A stretch of DNA of 64,000 bases from Anaerolineaceae bacterium oral taxon 439 (GCA_001717545.1 CP017039.1:1364001-1428000), one strand, 5' to 3'. Shown: positions 36,028-44,919, counted from the stretch's first letter. The notes: generated by a model not told the origin, from the letters alone. Program-made: numbers and translations.

Positions 36028-36137
36028 GATTCGATTTTACCCGAAAGCGGAGGATCGCCTGAGCCTTCCGGATGGATCGGGGCGAATCGCGAGCGAAGCG
36101 TGCGGCCGTGGTTCGGCGTCTTCATGACGGCGCGCCA

Positions 36138-36734
36138 TCATGAAATCAGGATCGGTTTCCCAAGCCCTTCGGCGTAGGCGCAAATCTTCGCAGCGTCTTC
36201 AACGTATTCCGCGCGCAGGTAAGCTTGGTCGATCGTTTCTCCGATCGTCAGGACGCCATGATTCGCCATCAGGCAGCCGAAACGGTCGTTCCCAAGCGCC
36301 CGAACGACGCTTTTCCCTAATTCCAGCGTTCCCGGCGGAGCGTACTCGGCGAGCGGGACGTCTCCGCCTAAAAACGGGATCATCTCGATCAGGACCTGTG
36401 GGATACGGCGATGGACGACGGCGAAGGCGGTCGCGTAAGGGGAATGGGTATGGACGACGGCGTTAACCGTCTTCATCCGACGAAAGACTTCCAGGTGCAT
36501 TTGCCATTCCGAGGAGGGTTTGTAGCGTCCTTCGACGATTTCCCCATCGAGGTCGATCAGGACGATATCTTCAGCGGTCATCGTTTCGTAACGGACGCTC
36601 GTCGGCGTGATCGCGACGAGATTCTCTTCCGGAATCCGGATCGATAAATTTCCGCTCGTCCCGGCGAAAAGCTTCGCGGTAAATGCATTTTTTGCGGCGG
36701 ATATGACCGCGCTCCGCGCTTCATTCCGATTCAT
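36138..36734 (-). CDS. Class II aldolase, L-fuculose-phosphate aldolase-like (candidate DHAP-shunt aldolase)
   Basis: This zinc-dependent aldolase of 198 aa has GTSGNLSIR (phosphate binding), the catalytic Glu in PSSEWQMHLEV, zinc His residues in VVHTHSPYATAFA, and the third His in ANHGVLTIG. The sequence family includes FucA and the Ald2/DrdA-type enzymes that split 5-deoxyribulose-1-phosphate or methylthioribulose-1-phosphate into DHAP plus an aldehyde. It overlaps the MtnA-like isomerase gene by 1 nt, so its substrate should be that enzyme's ribulose-1-phosphate product. A different class II aldolase, in the fucose operon at 49968, leaves this one free for the nucleoside pathway. Confidence 0.85.
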   Translation of the reverse strand: MNRNEARSAVISAAKNAFTAKLFAGTSGNLSIRIPEENLVAITPTSVRYETMTAEDIVLIDLDGEIVEGRYKPSSEWQMHLEVFRRMKTVNAVVHTHSPYATAFAVVHRRIPQVLIEMIPFLGGDVPLAEYAPPGTLELGKSVVRALGNDRFGCLMANHGVLTIGETIDQAYLRAEYVEDAAKICAYAEGLGKPILIS

Positions 36735-37786
36735 CAGTATTCTCCTTCTCCATTGGCTTTATCGTATTGCGCGAGGTTGAACGGCGAGAAAACGCCGAGA
36801 TCCGTGACGACGCCGCTGACTAAACGCGGCGGGGTAATATCGAACGCCGGATAATATCCTTTCACCCCCGCCATCGCGGTTCGGACGCCCATTGCCTGAA
36901 GCGTGAATTCAGGATCGCGCATTTCGATTTGAACGGTATCGATCGTCGGATGCCCTTTGTCTGGCGCGCCGGTCGCGAAATATGGGATTCCCAGGTAATT
37001 CGCGACGATAGCGATTTGGAAGGTCCCGACTTTATTGACGATATGCCCATCGCCGCAGATCACGTCCGCCGCAGAGGTGAAAACGTCGATTTTTTCCTTC
37101 TGAATCGTAAAGGCGGGCATGTTGTCGGTGATGACGGTGGTATCGAAGCCCATGTCTTTCGCGACGGAAGCGGTCAGCCGCGCGCCCTGAAAGTAGGGCC
37201 GCGTCTCAGCGCAGAAAATTTTAAGCTCGTTTCCGCGTTCACGCGCGGCGCGGAGCGTCTGCCCAACGATCGTTTCCCCGAAACACTGAGTCAGGACTTT
37301 GGCGTTTTGAGGAAGCATGTCCAGCAGGTATTCCGCCATCTTCCCGATTTTCCTGTATCGGGCGTTGTTGGCGCGGATGGCATGGTCGACGAGGGATTGC
37401 GGAACGTTTTCGCCTTTTTCGCGCGCAGCGATCGCGGCGTCCAGGGATTTATTGACCAGAATCGTCATCCGGTCGACCGTTGTCGGTCGGGCGTGCGCGA
37501 TCGTATGGGCCGCCTTCTTCATGAAATCGAGCCAGCCGTTCTCATCCTGATTCCGGGCCTGATACGCTGCCAACGCCATGCCCATCTGCGCCGCGGTATA
37601 GGGACCGGCGCTCTGCGTAACCATGTCGGTAATCGCTTTCGCGACTTCCTGAACCGTTTTACATTCGACAAATTCGACTTTCGTCGGATAGACCCGGCGA
37701 TCTAAAATCCGGACGGTTCCGTTTTCGTACCACGCGATATTCTCATATTGGAGCATGAAGGCTAAGCCCCGATCCGCTCGTTCCAT
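36734..37786 (-). CDS. MtnA-like ribose-1-phosphate isomerase (5-deoxy/methylthioribose-1-P)
   Basis: This 350-aa protein belongs to the MtnA/eIF2B-like isomerase family, which converts 5-substituted ribose-1-phosphate to the ribulose-1-phosphate. The catalytic Cys lies in VLTQCFGETIVGQ, where canonical MtnA has a THCNTG-like motif. The acid is in VITDNMPAF, and the end of the site in GDGHIVNKVGTFQIA. An extended N-terminus contacts the substrate in MtnA. The substitutions around the Cys show that it is a divergent branch. Ribosome site GGAGA precedes the ATG. It sits between the deaminase and aldolase genes. Confidence 0.85.
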   Translation of the reverse strand: MERADRGLAFMLQYENIAWYENGTVRILDRRVYPTKVEFVECKTVQEVAKAITDMVTQSAGPYTAAQMGMALAAYQARNQDENGWLDFMKKAAHTIAHARPTTVDRMTILVNKSLDAAIAAREKGENVPQSLVDHAIRANNARYRKIGKMAEYLLDMLPQNAKVLTQCFGETIVGQTLRAARERGNELKIFCAETRPYFQGARLTASVAKDMGFDTTVITDNMPAFTIQKEKIDVFTSAADVICGDGHIVNKVGTFQIAIVANYLGIPYFATGAPDKGHPTIDTVQIEMRDPEFTLQAMGVRTAMAGVKGYYPAFDITPPRLVSGVVTDLGVFSPFNLAQYDKANGEGEY

Positions 37787-37808
37787 AAGCGTTCTCCGTT
37801 CTGTTCGT

Positions 37809-39101
37809 TTAATGAATCCTGGCGCAGCTTTGCCGATAGTCGGCTTTGGCCTTTTCGGCGTCGACCGTCAGGTATTTTCCATGATCATAAATCATTTTTC
37901 CATCAACAATTGTGCATACGACGTCGGACGCTTGCGCTGCGTAAACGATCAGCGCCGGGGCGTCGTGAACCGGCATGAGATGCGGCCTGTCAAGGTCGAA
38001 GATCGCCAGGTCCGCTTTATTTCCGACCTTGAGCCTTCCCGTATCGTTCCGCCCTTGCGCCGCCGCGCCGGCGGAAGTCGCCATCGTCAGGACTTCTTCC
38101 GCGCTGAGGATCGTCGGATCGTGCGCCGCTCCACAGTGAATCAGCGAAGCCAGATGTATTTCCTCCAGAAAATTCAGATTATTGTTGCTTGCGGTGGAGT
38201 CGGTTCCGAGGACGACGGGAATACCGGCGTCCATGAGCTTTCGAATCGGCATGAACCCGCTTCCGAGCTTCATGTTACTGGATGGGTTATGAATAGCCGC
38301 AACGCCTTTTTCTCTCAGAATTTCGATATCCGCGTCGCTGAGGACGACGCAGTGCGCGGCGTTGGTGGGGTTTTCGAACGTTCCGATCCCGGCGAAAAAA
38401 GCGGCCGGCGTGACGCCATGGCGTTCGATACACCCTTTGACGTCCGCTTCCGTTTCGGCGAGATGCAGGTGCATCCGTGCGCCGCAGCTCTGGCAGGCTT
38501 CCGAATAAGCTTGCGCCGAAGCCTTGAGCGACGTATATTCGGCGTGAATCGCGAAGTCGATCCGGATTCGCTCTTCGGCGCTCTGATGATACTCCTGAAA
38601 GACTTTGACGGCCGTATCGATCCGTTCCTGATCGATTTCGGGTCTGGAAAAATCTTTCGACGCGAAAGGAACGGAGAGATTGGCTTTCATTCCGCTGGTT
38701 TCGACGAGCGCCGCGGTCAGCCATGGCTGAATATACATGTCGCTGAACGAGACGATTCCGGACGCGATCATTTCCAGGATCGCGATTTGCGAGCTGCGCT
38801 GAATATCCGAGGGCGAAAATTTTGCTTCCCGGGGGAACATCGCCTCTTTCAGCCAACGATGCAGCGGCAGGCCGCTCCCGATCCCGCGCAGCGAAGTCAT
38901 ACCGGTATGCGCATGCAGGTTGAAAAAACCGGGCAGAATCAGATGATTTTCCAGATCGATTTCGTGGTCGTAGGATTGCGCCGGGGGAATGGCGTCGAGG
39001 TAATCGATTCGCTGATCGTTTATTCCGAGGAAACCGCGCGGAACCGTCTCCCAACGATCCTTTTCGACAAGCAGGATCGCGTTTTTTAACAAAGTTCGCA
39101 T
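37809..39101 (-). CDS. Amidohydrolase of the MTA/SAH/5'-deoxyadenosine deaminase type
   Basis: This 430-aa metal-dependent deaminase of the TrzN/SsnA/MtaD family has metal ligands HxH in FFNLHAHTGM, His in IHAEYTS, His with the catalytic Glu in HLHLAETEAD, and Asp in VLGTDSTASNNN. MtaD/DadD-like proteins convert 5'-methylthioadenosine, S-adenosylhomocysteine and 5'-deoxyadenosine to the inosine analogues. That suits the neighbouring phosphorylase, whose motifs suggest a preference for 6-oxopurines. GGAGA lies upstream of the ATG. Guanine- or cytosine-deaminase activity cannot be excluded by eye. Confidence 0.85.
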   Translation of the reverse strand: MRTLLKNAILLVEKDRWETVPRGFLGINDQRIDYLDAIPPAQSYDHEIDLENHLILPGFFNLHAHTGMTSLRGIGSGLPLHRWLKEAMFPREAKFSPSDIQRSSQIAILEMIASGIVSFSDMYIQPWLTAALVETSGMKANLSVPFASKDFSRPEIDQERIDTAVKVFQEYHQSAEERIRIDFAIHAEYTSLKASAQAYSEACQSCGARMHLHLAETEADVKGCIERHGVTPAAFFAGIGTFENPTNAAHCVVLSDADIEILREKGVAAIHNPSSNMKLGSGFMPIRKLMDAGIPVVLGTDSTASNNNLNFLEEIHLASLIHCGAAHDPTILSAEEVLTMATSAGAAAQGRNDTGRLKVGNKADLAIFDLDRPHLMPVHDAPALIVYAAQASDVVCTIVDGKMIYDHGKYLTVDAEKAKADYRQSCARIH

Positions 39102-39118
39102 TGTGAGCGGTTCTCCGT

Positions 39119-39940
39119 TTACGGTAACGCGCGCAGCAGGACCCGGAACCAGGCGCGGAACCGCGTTTCCACCGCTTTCGCGGTACGGTCGACCATTGCG
39201 TGGGCCGATTCCTGGTCGATGACGCCCGTCGCCATGTTCGTAATCAGCGATACAGCCAGGACCGGCAAGCCGGCATGGCGCGCGGTCAGGACTTCGGGAA
39301 CCGTCGACATTCCGACGGCGTCCGCGCCGAGGATCCGCGCCGCGCGAATTTCCGCGGCGGTCTCGAAATGCGGCCCGACGAAGTACATGTATACGCCTTC
39401 ATGCAGCGTCAGATCGGTATGCGGCTGCGTTCCGATCGCGACGGCGCGCAGCTTCGCGGAATATAAATCGGTTACGTCGAAGAAACGGGGCCCATATTCA
39501 GGGAGGTTCTCCCCGCGCGTGGGACTGGCGCCGACGAGGTTCAGGTGATCCTTGAGGATCATGATATCGCCGGGACGATAATCCGGATTAACTCCGCCGG
39601 CGGCGTTGGTCAGGATCACACGGGAAACGCCTGAATCCCTGAAAAGGCGGACCGGCGCGGCTAATTGCTCGAAGGTATACCCTTCGTAGTAATGGAACCG
39701 TCCGGACATGCAGATGACTTTTTTCCCTTCAATCGTTCCAAGGATCAGCTTCCCGGCATGCCCGGGGGCGGTTGAAACGAGGAAATTCGGAATATCGGCG
39801 TATGGAATAACGATCGGATCTTCGATTTCATCGGCGATTCCACCTAACGCGGTCCCCAGGATGATTCCGAGGTCCGGCGTGAAATTAATTCTGGATCGGA
39901 CATAATCCGCGGATTTTTTGTAAAACGCTGTCGTAAACAT
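39119..39940 (-). CDS. Purine nucleoside phosphorylase (PNP/MTAP family)
   Basis: This 273-aa phosphorylase would release the base and form (5-substituted) ribose-1-phosphate. It has the phosphate loop in ILGTALGG, HYYEGYTFEQLAAPVRLF, LTNAAGGVN and GPHFETAAEIRAARILGADAVGMSTVPE. SLITNMATG places an Asn where 6-oxopurine-specific PNPs have it, whereas MTA phosphorylases have Asp. This supports phosphorolysis of inosine-type, that is deaminated, 5'-deoxynucleosides. It lies 17 nt upstream of the deaminase gene and 21 nt after the permease gene. Confidence 0.88.
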   Translation of the reverse strand: MFTTAFYKKSADYVRSRINFTPDLGIILGTALGGIADEIEDPIVIPYADIPNFLVSTAPGHAGKLILGTIEGKKVICMSGRFHYYEGYTFEQLAAPVRLFRDSGVSRVILTNAAGGVNPDYRPGDIMILKDHLNLVGASPTRGENLPEYGPRFFDVTDLYSAKLRAVAIGTQPHTDLTLHEGVYMYFVGPHFETAAEIRAARILGADAVGMSTVPEVLTARHAGLPVLAVSLITNMATGVIDQESAHAMVDRTAKAVETRFRAWFRVLLRALP

Positions 39941-39961
39941 GTTTTTTACAGTACCTGCTCT

Positions 39962-40885
39962 TTACTTAGGTTCAGATTGACGCTGCGGGCTGCGCAGCCT
40001 GAACGAATTATAGGCCATCAACGCGAAAATGGTAGCCGCATAAGGGATAGCCATGGTTAATTCGGAACTGATCGACGAATTCTGAAGAAAATTCGCGAGC
40101 GATTGCGCCAGCCCGAAAAAAGCGCTGGAGACGATCGTCCCGATTGGGTGGGCTGCGCCGAGGGAAGCGGACGCCATGGCGATATAGCCGCGGCCGGCGG
40201 TGATATTCTGCGCGAAGAGGGTGACCCCGCCCATCGTCAGCAGTACGCCGCCCAGACCGGATAACGCCCCGGAGAAGATAATCGTCAGAATCTGGATTCG
40301 ATCGCCGTTAATGCCGAGGCTGTTCGCCGCGTCTTTGTTGATTCCGACGGAGCGCATGTGGAAGCCGGCGACGGTTCGGAACAGGACGAAATTCAGGACG
40401 AACGCCAGAACAAATGCAAACAGGTCAAGCCAGGTCAGCGAATCAAAAAGCGTATACAGGAACGGCGAGCCCCGAAGGCAGCTCACGTCGATTTTAGGCA
40501 GGCTGACGAGGTCCGAGCTGACGAACGCGCCCTTTATACCGAAAATCAGCTGCATCAGGAATGTCGTCAATCCGCTCATCAGCGTATTAATCGAAACGCC
40601 GACGACTAACATCGCGCCGTTGAGTTTCACCATGAAAATACCGGCGAGCCAGGCTACCAGCATGGACGCGATCATAGCGGAGAAGATTGATAACGCTACG
40701 CTCTTCGTATAGAAATTAGCGACGATCGCTGAAAATGCGCCCGCCAGCATCATGCCTTCCAGCCCGATATTGAAAATAAAAACCCGGTTGCAAAACGCGG
40801 ATCCAAGCGCAACGAATAGAATCGGCGTCGTCAGGCGGATTGTCGAGTTGAGGACGACGGCTAAGAAAACTGTGTCGAAATTCAT
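39962..40885 (-). CDS. Nucleoside ABC importer permease 2, third system
   Basis: This 307-aa BPD_transp_2 permease has FCNRVFIFNIGLEGMMLAGA, the coupling loop GINKDAANSLGINGDRI and SGLGGVLLTMGG. It overlaps the other permease gene by 4 nt (ATGA) and is followed directly by the phosphorylase gene. That places the transporter and the catabolic enzymes in one transcript. Inner membrane, about eight to nine helices. Confidence 0.87.
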   Translation of the reverse strand: MNFDTVFLAVVLNSTIRLTTPILFVALGSAFCNRVFIFNIGLEGMMLAGAFSAIVANFYTKSVALSIFSAMIASMLVAWLAGIFMVKLNGAMLVVGVSINTLMSGLTTFLMQLIFGIKGAFVSSDLVSLPKIDVSCLRGSPFLYTLFDSLTWLDLFAFVLAFVLNFVLFRTVAGFHMRSVGINKDAANSLGINGDRIQILTIIFSGALSGLGGVLLTMGGVTLFAQNITAGRGYIAMASASLGAAHPIGTIVSSAFFGLAQSLANFLQNSSISSELTMAIPYAATIFALMAYNSFRLRSPQRQSEPK

Positions 40886-42012
40886 GTGTTGGCTCCCTCT
40901 GGGTTTTTAAGCGTTTCCATGGCAGGGTTCGGGCGGCACCGGTGGCGGAAACGGCGGGGAACCCTGAATTTCAGCAGGAACCGGGCTGAAATAAACAGCG
41001 TGATACAGCCTTGGATGATCGCTGAGATTTCGATTGGAACGTTCGTTGAACGGGCGATTAAGGAGCCGCCGGTTTGGATTCCGGCGAGGATAATCGACGT
41101 GAATAAAATTCCGATTGGGTTATATCCGGAAATCAGCGCGGCGTTGAGTCCGACCCATGCGTAGCTGGCGGAAACGAAAATACCGTTGACATAACGATAT
41201 TGGACGCCGAAGACCTCGATCATGCCGGCAAATCCGCAGATCATTCCGCTTAATAAAAGTGTCCGACACATGATTTTTTTGCTGTCGACGCCGCCGTATT
41301 CGCAGAAACGGATATTAAATCCGCTCATTCTTGATTCGAAACCGAACGTCGTCCGATACATCAGGAACCAGATCGCGAAAACGAGCAGGATTGCCAGGAA
41401 GAAACCGGCGTGCAGGTTGTAGTTTTTGATAATGATCGGCAAGCGCATTTCCAGCGGAAGCATTTCCGTTTGGACCATTTTCCCATCGGTCGACAAGTCA
41501 AGGAAATGATTTTGCGTATAGTGAAGCATGACATATTGCGCGATGTAATTCATCATCAGCGTTGAAATCGCCAGCGACATTTTAAACCGGTCCAGGAGCC
41601 AGGCAGACAGGGCGGAATAGACGCCTCCTGCGGCGATCGCGGCGGCGAAAGCCAGCGTCCATCGAACCCAGACGGGGCCCGGCGCGTACAGACCGACGAT
41701 CGCGCTGACGAATCCCCCGAGGATCATCTGCCCTTCCCCGCCGATGCCCATGTAATTCGAAGCCCAGGCGATCGCGGCTCCCAGTCCGCAGATCAAGACC
41801 GGTGTCGCCCGCGCGAGCGTTGCAAACAGGTAGTACTGACCACCGAACGCGCCTTTCAGCATGGCCCGATAGATGGATATCGGCGAATTCCCGGTCAGAA
41901 GAATCGCAACAGCGCCGGCGGCGAGCGCAAAGAAAATGGCGATTGTTGGCTGCGCTATGGTTTTGGCAGCGCTGCGGAGTGTCCGTTGAAAATTCTTTTC
42001 CGAATTATTCAT
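40882..42012 (-). CDS. Nucleoside ABC importer permease 1, third system
   Basis: This permease (376 aa) has AIAWASNYMGIGGEGQMILG, the coupling loop SGFNIRFCEYGGVDSKKI and GMICGFAGMIEVFGVQYRY. A TTG at 42030 is in frame, but the ATG at 42012 has GGAGGAG 9 nt upstream, inside the end of the ATPase gene, so I chose it; the genes overlap by 8 nt. The basic C-terminal tail (FRVPRRFRHRCRPNP) is longer than in the two other permease 1 proteins of this window. Confidence 0.87.
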   Translation of the reverse strand: MNNSEKNFQRTLRSAAKTIAQPTIAIFFALAAGAVAILLTGNSPISIYRAMLKGAFGGQYYLFATLARATPVLICGLGAAIAWASNYMGIGGEGQMILGGFVSAIVGLYAPGPVWVRWTLAFAAAIAAGGVYSALSAWLLDRFKMSLAISTLMMNYIAQYVMLHYTQNHFLDLSTDGKMVQTEMLPLEMRLPIIIKNYNLHAGFFLAILLVFAIWFLMYRTTFGFESRMSGFNIRFCEYGGVDSKKIMCRTLLLSGMICGFAGMIEVFGVQYRYVNGIFVSASYAWVGLNAALISGYNPIGILFTSIILAGIQTGGSLIARSTNVPIEISAIIQGCITLFISARFLLKFRVPRRFRHRCRPNPAMETLKNPEGANT

Positions 42013-43567
42013 ATTTCTTTTCTCCTCCAACCATCAGGTAGCCTAATTCTTCTTCTGTGACGTTGCCGTGTTGAAATTCGCCGTTTATTTTCCCCTCGAA
42101 GATCACGTAAATCCGATCCGAGAGCTTCATGATTTCCGAGAGTTCTGAAGATATTAATAGAATTGCGTCGCCATGGTTGCGTTTTTCGATCAATTTTTCG
42201 TGAATGAATTCCATCGCGCCGATATCGATCCCGCGTGTCGGTTCGGCTGCGATCAGGAGCGGCGTGTTCTGCGATATCTCGCGGGCGACGATAAGCTTCT
42301 GCGCGTTTCCTCCGGAAAGCGAACTGGTCCTGAGTGCGATATTGTCTGTTTTGACTTTATACTGCTGGACGATATTCAGCGCGAAATTCCGGATTGCGCG
42401 GATATTCAGGATTCCGCGCCTGGAAAAGTCGATTTTTTCCTGATGGCCCATGATGGCTGATTCGCTGATTTTAGCCTGTCTGGCGATTCCCCAGATATTC
42501 CGGTCTTCCGGGATCAGCGATACGCCGGCGTTGCGGATTGCCTTGACGTCGTGGTTGACGATGCTTTCCCCCTTGACGAGAATCTCGCCGCTGTCGATTT
42601 TTCTCAGGCCGAACAGGGCGGATATGAATTCGGACTGGCCGTTTCCGGATACGCCGGCGATTCCGACGATTTCTCCCCCGGCGACATGAAGCGAGATTCG
42701 ATCCAGGATTGGTTTCACGCTTAGACCCTGAATCGATAGTTCGTTTACGACGAGGATATCCGCTTTGGGACGGGTATGCGCGATTGGGTTTTGGTTCAGC
42801 GTCCGTGCGACCATGAAATAGGAAAGTTCTTCGATCGACGTGTCGGCGACGCTGACGTTCGCGACTTCCTTTCCGGCGCGAAGGACAACGGCGCGATCGG
42901 CAATTTCCATGACCTCGTTGAGCTTATGCGTGATAATAATGATGCTTTTTCCGGAAGCGGCCAGTTTTTTGATTGTCTTCAAGAGCTCGCGCGTTTCCTG
43001 TGGCGTCAGGACGGCGGAAGGCTCGTCAAAGATAATAATTTTAGCGTTTTGATAGAGAACCTTGAAGATTTCAACGCGTTGTCGAAGGCCGACCGGCATT
43101 CCTTCGATTTTCGCGTTCGGATCGAGCGGAAGCTCGGTTTCCCGGGATAAATCTTTAACAACGCGGGCGGCGGATTCAAGGTCGAAAACCGGACCGCGCC
43201 GGGGCTCTCGGCTGTAAACGATATTTTCTGCAACGGTAAACGGATCGAAGAGCATAAAATGCTGCTGAACCATGCCGATTCCGAGCGCGATCGCGTCTGC
43301 GGCGTTCCGAATTGAGACTTCTTTTTCATTTATGTAAATTTTGCCTTCATTCGCCTGTTCCAAGCCGTAAAGGATTTTCATTAACGTCGTCTTTCCCGCG
43401 CCGTTTTCGCCGATAATCGCGAGAATTTCGTTTTTCTTGAGCGTCAGATGGATCGAATCGTTCGCAACGAGAGGTCCGAACGTTTTCGTAATATTTTCCA
43501 TTCTCAGGACGGTTTGACGGTCGTTTCTATCCTGATGGGGGCCTGCCTGATTTTTCTCTTCTGCCAT
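42005..43567 (-). CDS. Nucleoside ABC importer ATP-binding protein, third system
   Basis: This is a tandem ABC ATPase of 520 aa. Domain 1 has GENGAGKTT, a MPVGLRQR signature region and [12 protein letters not shown]. Domain 2 has the degenerate P-loop [18 protein letters not shown] and AAEPTRGID. The sequence is clearly paralogous to the ATPases at 323 and 17747. It lies 134 nt after the lipoprotein gene, separated by a strong hairpin. The N-terminus is extended by about 20 polar residues ahead of the first beta-strand ([13 protein letters not shown]). Confidence 0.88.
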   Translation of the reverse strand: MAEEKNQAGPHQDRNDRQTVLRMENITKTFGPLVANDSIHLTLKKNEILAIIGENGAGKTTLMKILYGLEQANEGKIYINEKEVSIRNAADAIALGIGMVQQHFMLFDPFTVAENIVYSREPRRGPVFDLESAARVVKDLSRETELPLDPNAKIEGMPVGLRQRVEIFKVLYQNAKIIIFDEPSAVLTPQETRELLKTIKKLAASGKSIIIITHKLNEVMEIADRAVVLRAGKEVANVSVADTSIEELSYFMVARTLNQNPIAHTRPKADILVVNELSIQGLSVKPILDRISLHVAGGEIVGIAGVSGNGQSEFISALFGLRKIDSGEILVKGESIVNHDVKAIRNAGVSLIPEDRNIWGIARQAKISESAIMGHQEKIDFSRRGILNIRAIRNFALNIVQQYKVKTDNIALRTSSLSGGNAQKLIVAREISQNTPLLIAAEPTRGIDIGAMEFIHEKLIEKRNHGDAILLISSELSEIMKLSDRIYVIFEGKINGEFQHGNVTEEELGYLMVGGEKKYE

Positions 43568-43629
43568 AAGATTCTCTTTAGAATGGTCAATCGCCGGCGA
43601 ATCGCGATTTGTGCACGATCCGCTGAAGC

Positions 43630-43665
43630 AGGCAAATTGTCGCCGAAATAAGCGGCAATTTGCCT
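43630..43665 (-). other. Intergenic hairpin between lipoprotein and ATPase genes
   Basis: AGGCAAATTGTCGCC (43630-43644) and GCGGCAATTTGCCT (43652-43665) form a stem of about 14 bp with one mismatch and a 7-nt loop. No T tract follows on the minus strand. It probably stabilises the lipoprotein mRNA or attenuates the downstream genes. Confidence 0.65.
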
Positions 43666-43700
43666 GACCTCTGATTTAAATATATCGGAGTAAAATGCGG

Positions 43701-44810
43701 TTACTTTTGTTTCATATAATCTTCCTGAAGTGGGACGTTGAGAACGATTTCGCCGTTCTTGATTTTTTCAGCCGCTTCGCGTGCCGTTTTGACGATTTCA
43801 TCGGTCAGTATTTCGCTGTTGCGCGGATTGACGCCATCGTCGGTGATGTACGTCGCGCCGACGACGCCCTCTTTTAATCCGAGGCTGATAACGGTTTTGG
43901 GCAGCCCTTCGCCGAAGAAGTCTTTTAAGATCATTTCGGTGACGACGCCGGTATATTTAACCTGGGTCGTGATGATATATGGGTTGTCCGGCCTTGTCTG
44001 ATCGGCGTCCTGCCCTGAGGTGTAGAATCCTTTTTCGAGCGCGGCTTCGAACGTTCCCTGATCGGCGACGGCTGAAGCCGCGTTGATAAAGACGCATCCC
44101 TGGGCGGCTTGCTGCAGCGCTAATTCTTTTGCCAATGGCGCGTCGGTATAGGATTTCGTATAATTGAAAATGAAATCGTCGTTTGTGACGTTCGGGTTGA
44201 CCGATTTAATCCCCTCGATGTAGCCATACTGCCATTCAAATCCGCCCTGTCCCGGATTCGCGTGCACGCCGCAGAACGGGCCGTCCGGTTTCCCGAGATC
44301 GCGGCTGACCGATCCGGCGACAATCCCGATCAGGTAGGCGGCTTCTTGCGGTTTGAAAACGTAGGAGGTAACGTTTTCGTTGTTGGCGATCGTGTCAATA
44401 ATCGCATAGTCCGCTTTATCAGGGAACATGGCGGCGACCTGACTGATCGGATCCGCCCCCTGCCAGCCGACGGCAAGGATCAGGTTGTAGCCTTCCTCGA
44501 CGGACGCCCGGACGTTTTCGGCCCATGCTGCTGAGTCAGTGCATTCTACAATCGTGTATTCCATAGGGTAGGTCCCGGCTTCCCTGATCTCCGCGATTTT
44601 GTCGACAACCTGCGTCAGGAAGGGATTTACGCCGACAGGATCGAGAATAACGGCGATCCGTTTTACCGAACCGACATCGGCGGCCGCCTGCGAATTCCCG
44701 ACAGCGGCTCCTGAAGTCGGTTCCGTTTCGGTTTCTTTCGAACAGGAGGTAACCGATATGGCAATCATAAGCAGTATGCTAATCAAAATATAAAACATAT
44801 TTTTCTTCAT
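43701..44810 (-). CDS. BMP-family nucleoside-binding lipoprotein, third system
   Basis: This 369-aa lipoprotein has a signal ending in ISVTSC (Cys near residue 23) and a Ser/Thr/Glu linker. The BMP core begins VKRIAVILDPVGVNPFLTQVV and includes AIIDTIANNENVTSYVFKPQEAAYLIGI, written here only as its ends: AIIDTIANN and EAAYLIGI. It diverges from the binding protein at 16682 in the first strand and pocket residues, consistent with a different nucleoside. It is the first gene of the long minus-strand operon; GAAAGAGG precedes the ATG by 6 nt and a promoter lies at 44870-44897. I propose 5'-deoxynucleosides as ligand from the downstream enzymes. Confidence 0.87.
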   Translation of the reverse strand: MKKNMFYILISILLMIAISVTSCSKETETEPTSGAAVGNSQAAADVGSVKRIAVILDPVGVNPFLTQVVDKIAEIREAGTYPMEYTIVECTDSAAWAENVRASVEEGYNLILAVGWQGADPISQVAAMFPDKADYAIIDTIANNENVTSYVFKPQEAAYLIGIVAGSVSRDLGKPDGPFCGVHANPGQGGFEWQYGYIEGIKSVNPNVTNDDFIFNYTKSYTDAPLAKELALQQAAQGCVFINAASAVADQGTFEAALEKGFYTSGQDADQTRPDNPYIITTQVKYTGVVTEMILKDFFGEGLPKTVISLGLKEGVVGATYITDDGVNPRNSEILTDEIVKTAREAAEKIKNGEIVLNVPLQEDYMKQK

Positions 44811-44869
44811 TTTTTTCCTCTTTCCAGATTGTCGCGACGTTCAGGTTTGCTGTCGCAAATATTGGATTC

Positions 44870-44897
44870 ATTATACGCTGATTGTCTGGCGCTCAAA
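44870..44897 (-). promoter_or_regulatory. Promoter of the third nucleoside/DHAP-shunt operon
   Basis: Minus strand: -35 TTTGAG (44892-44897), 16-nt spacer, -10 TATAAT (44870-44875). Transcription would begin near 44863, about 53 nt before the ATG. The weak -35 box with a palindrome about 60 nt upstream of the start suggests activation. Confidence 0.6.
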
Positions 44898-44919
44898 GTA
44901 ATTTTCAACTGTAAAAATC

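Noticed and set aside
36028-36137. Gap before the kinase-cobQ-cbiB genes examined for a cobalamin riboswitch
   Set aside because: At 110 nt it is too short for the element and shows no B12-box-like sequence.
37755-39089. Long plus-strand open frame (444 codons) opposite the deaminase gene
   Set aside because: It is Arg/Asp-rich, has no ribosome site or family motifs, and mirrors the codon structure of a clear amidohydrolase on the other strand.
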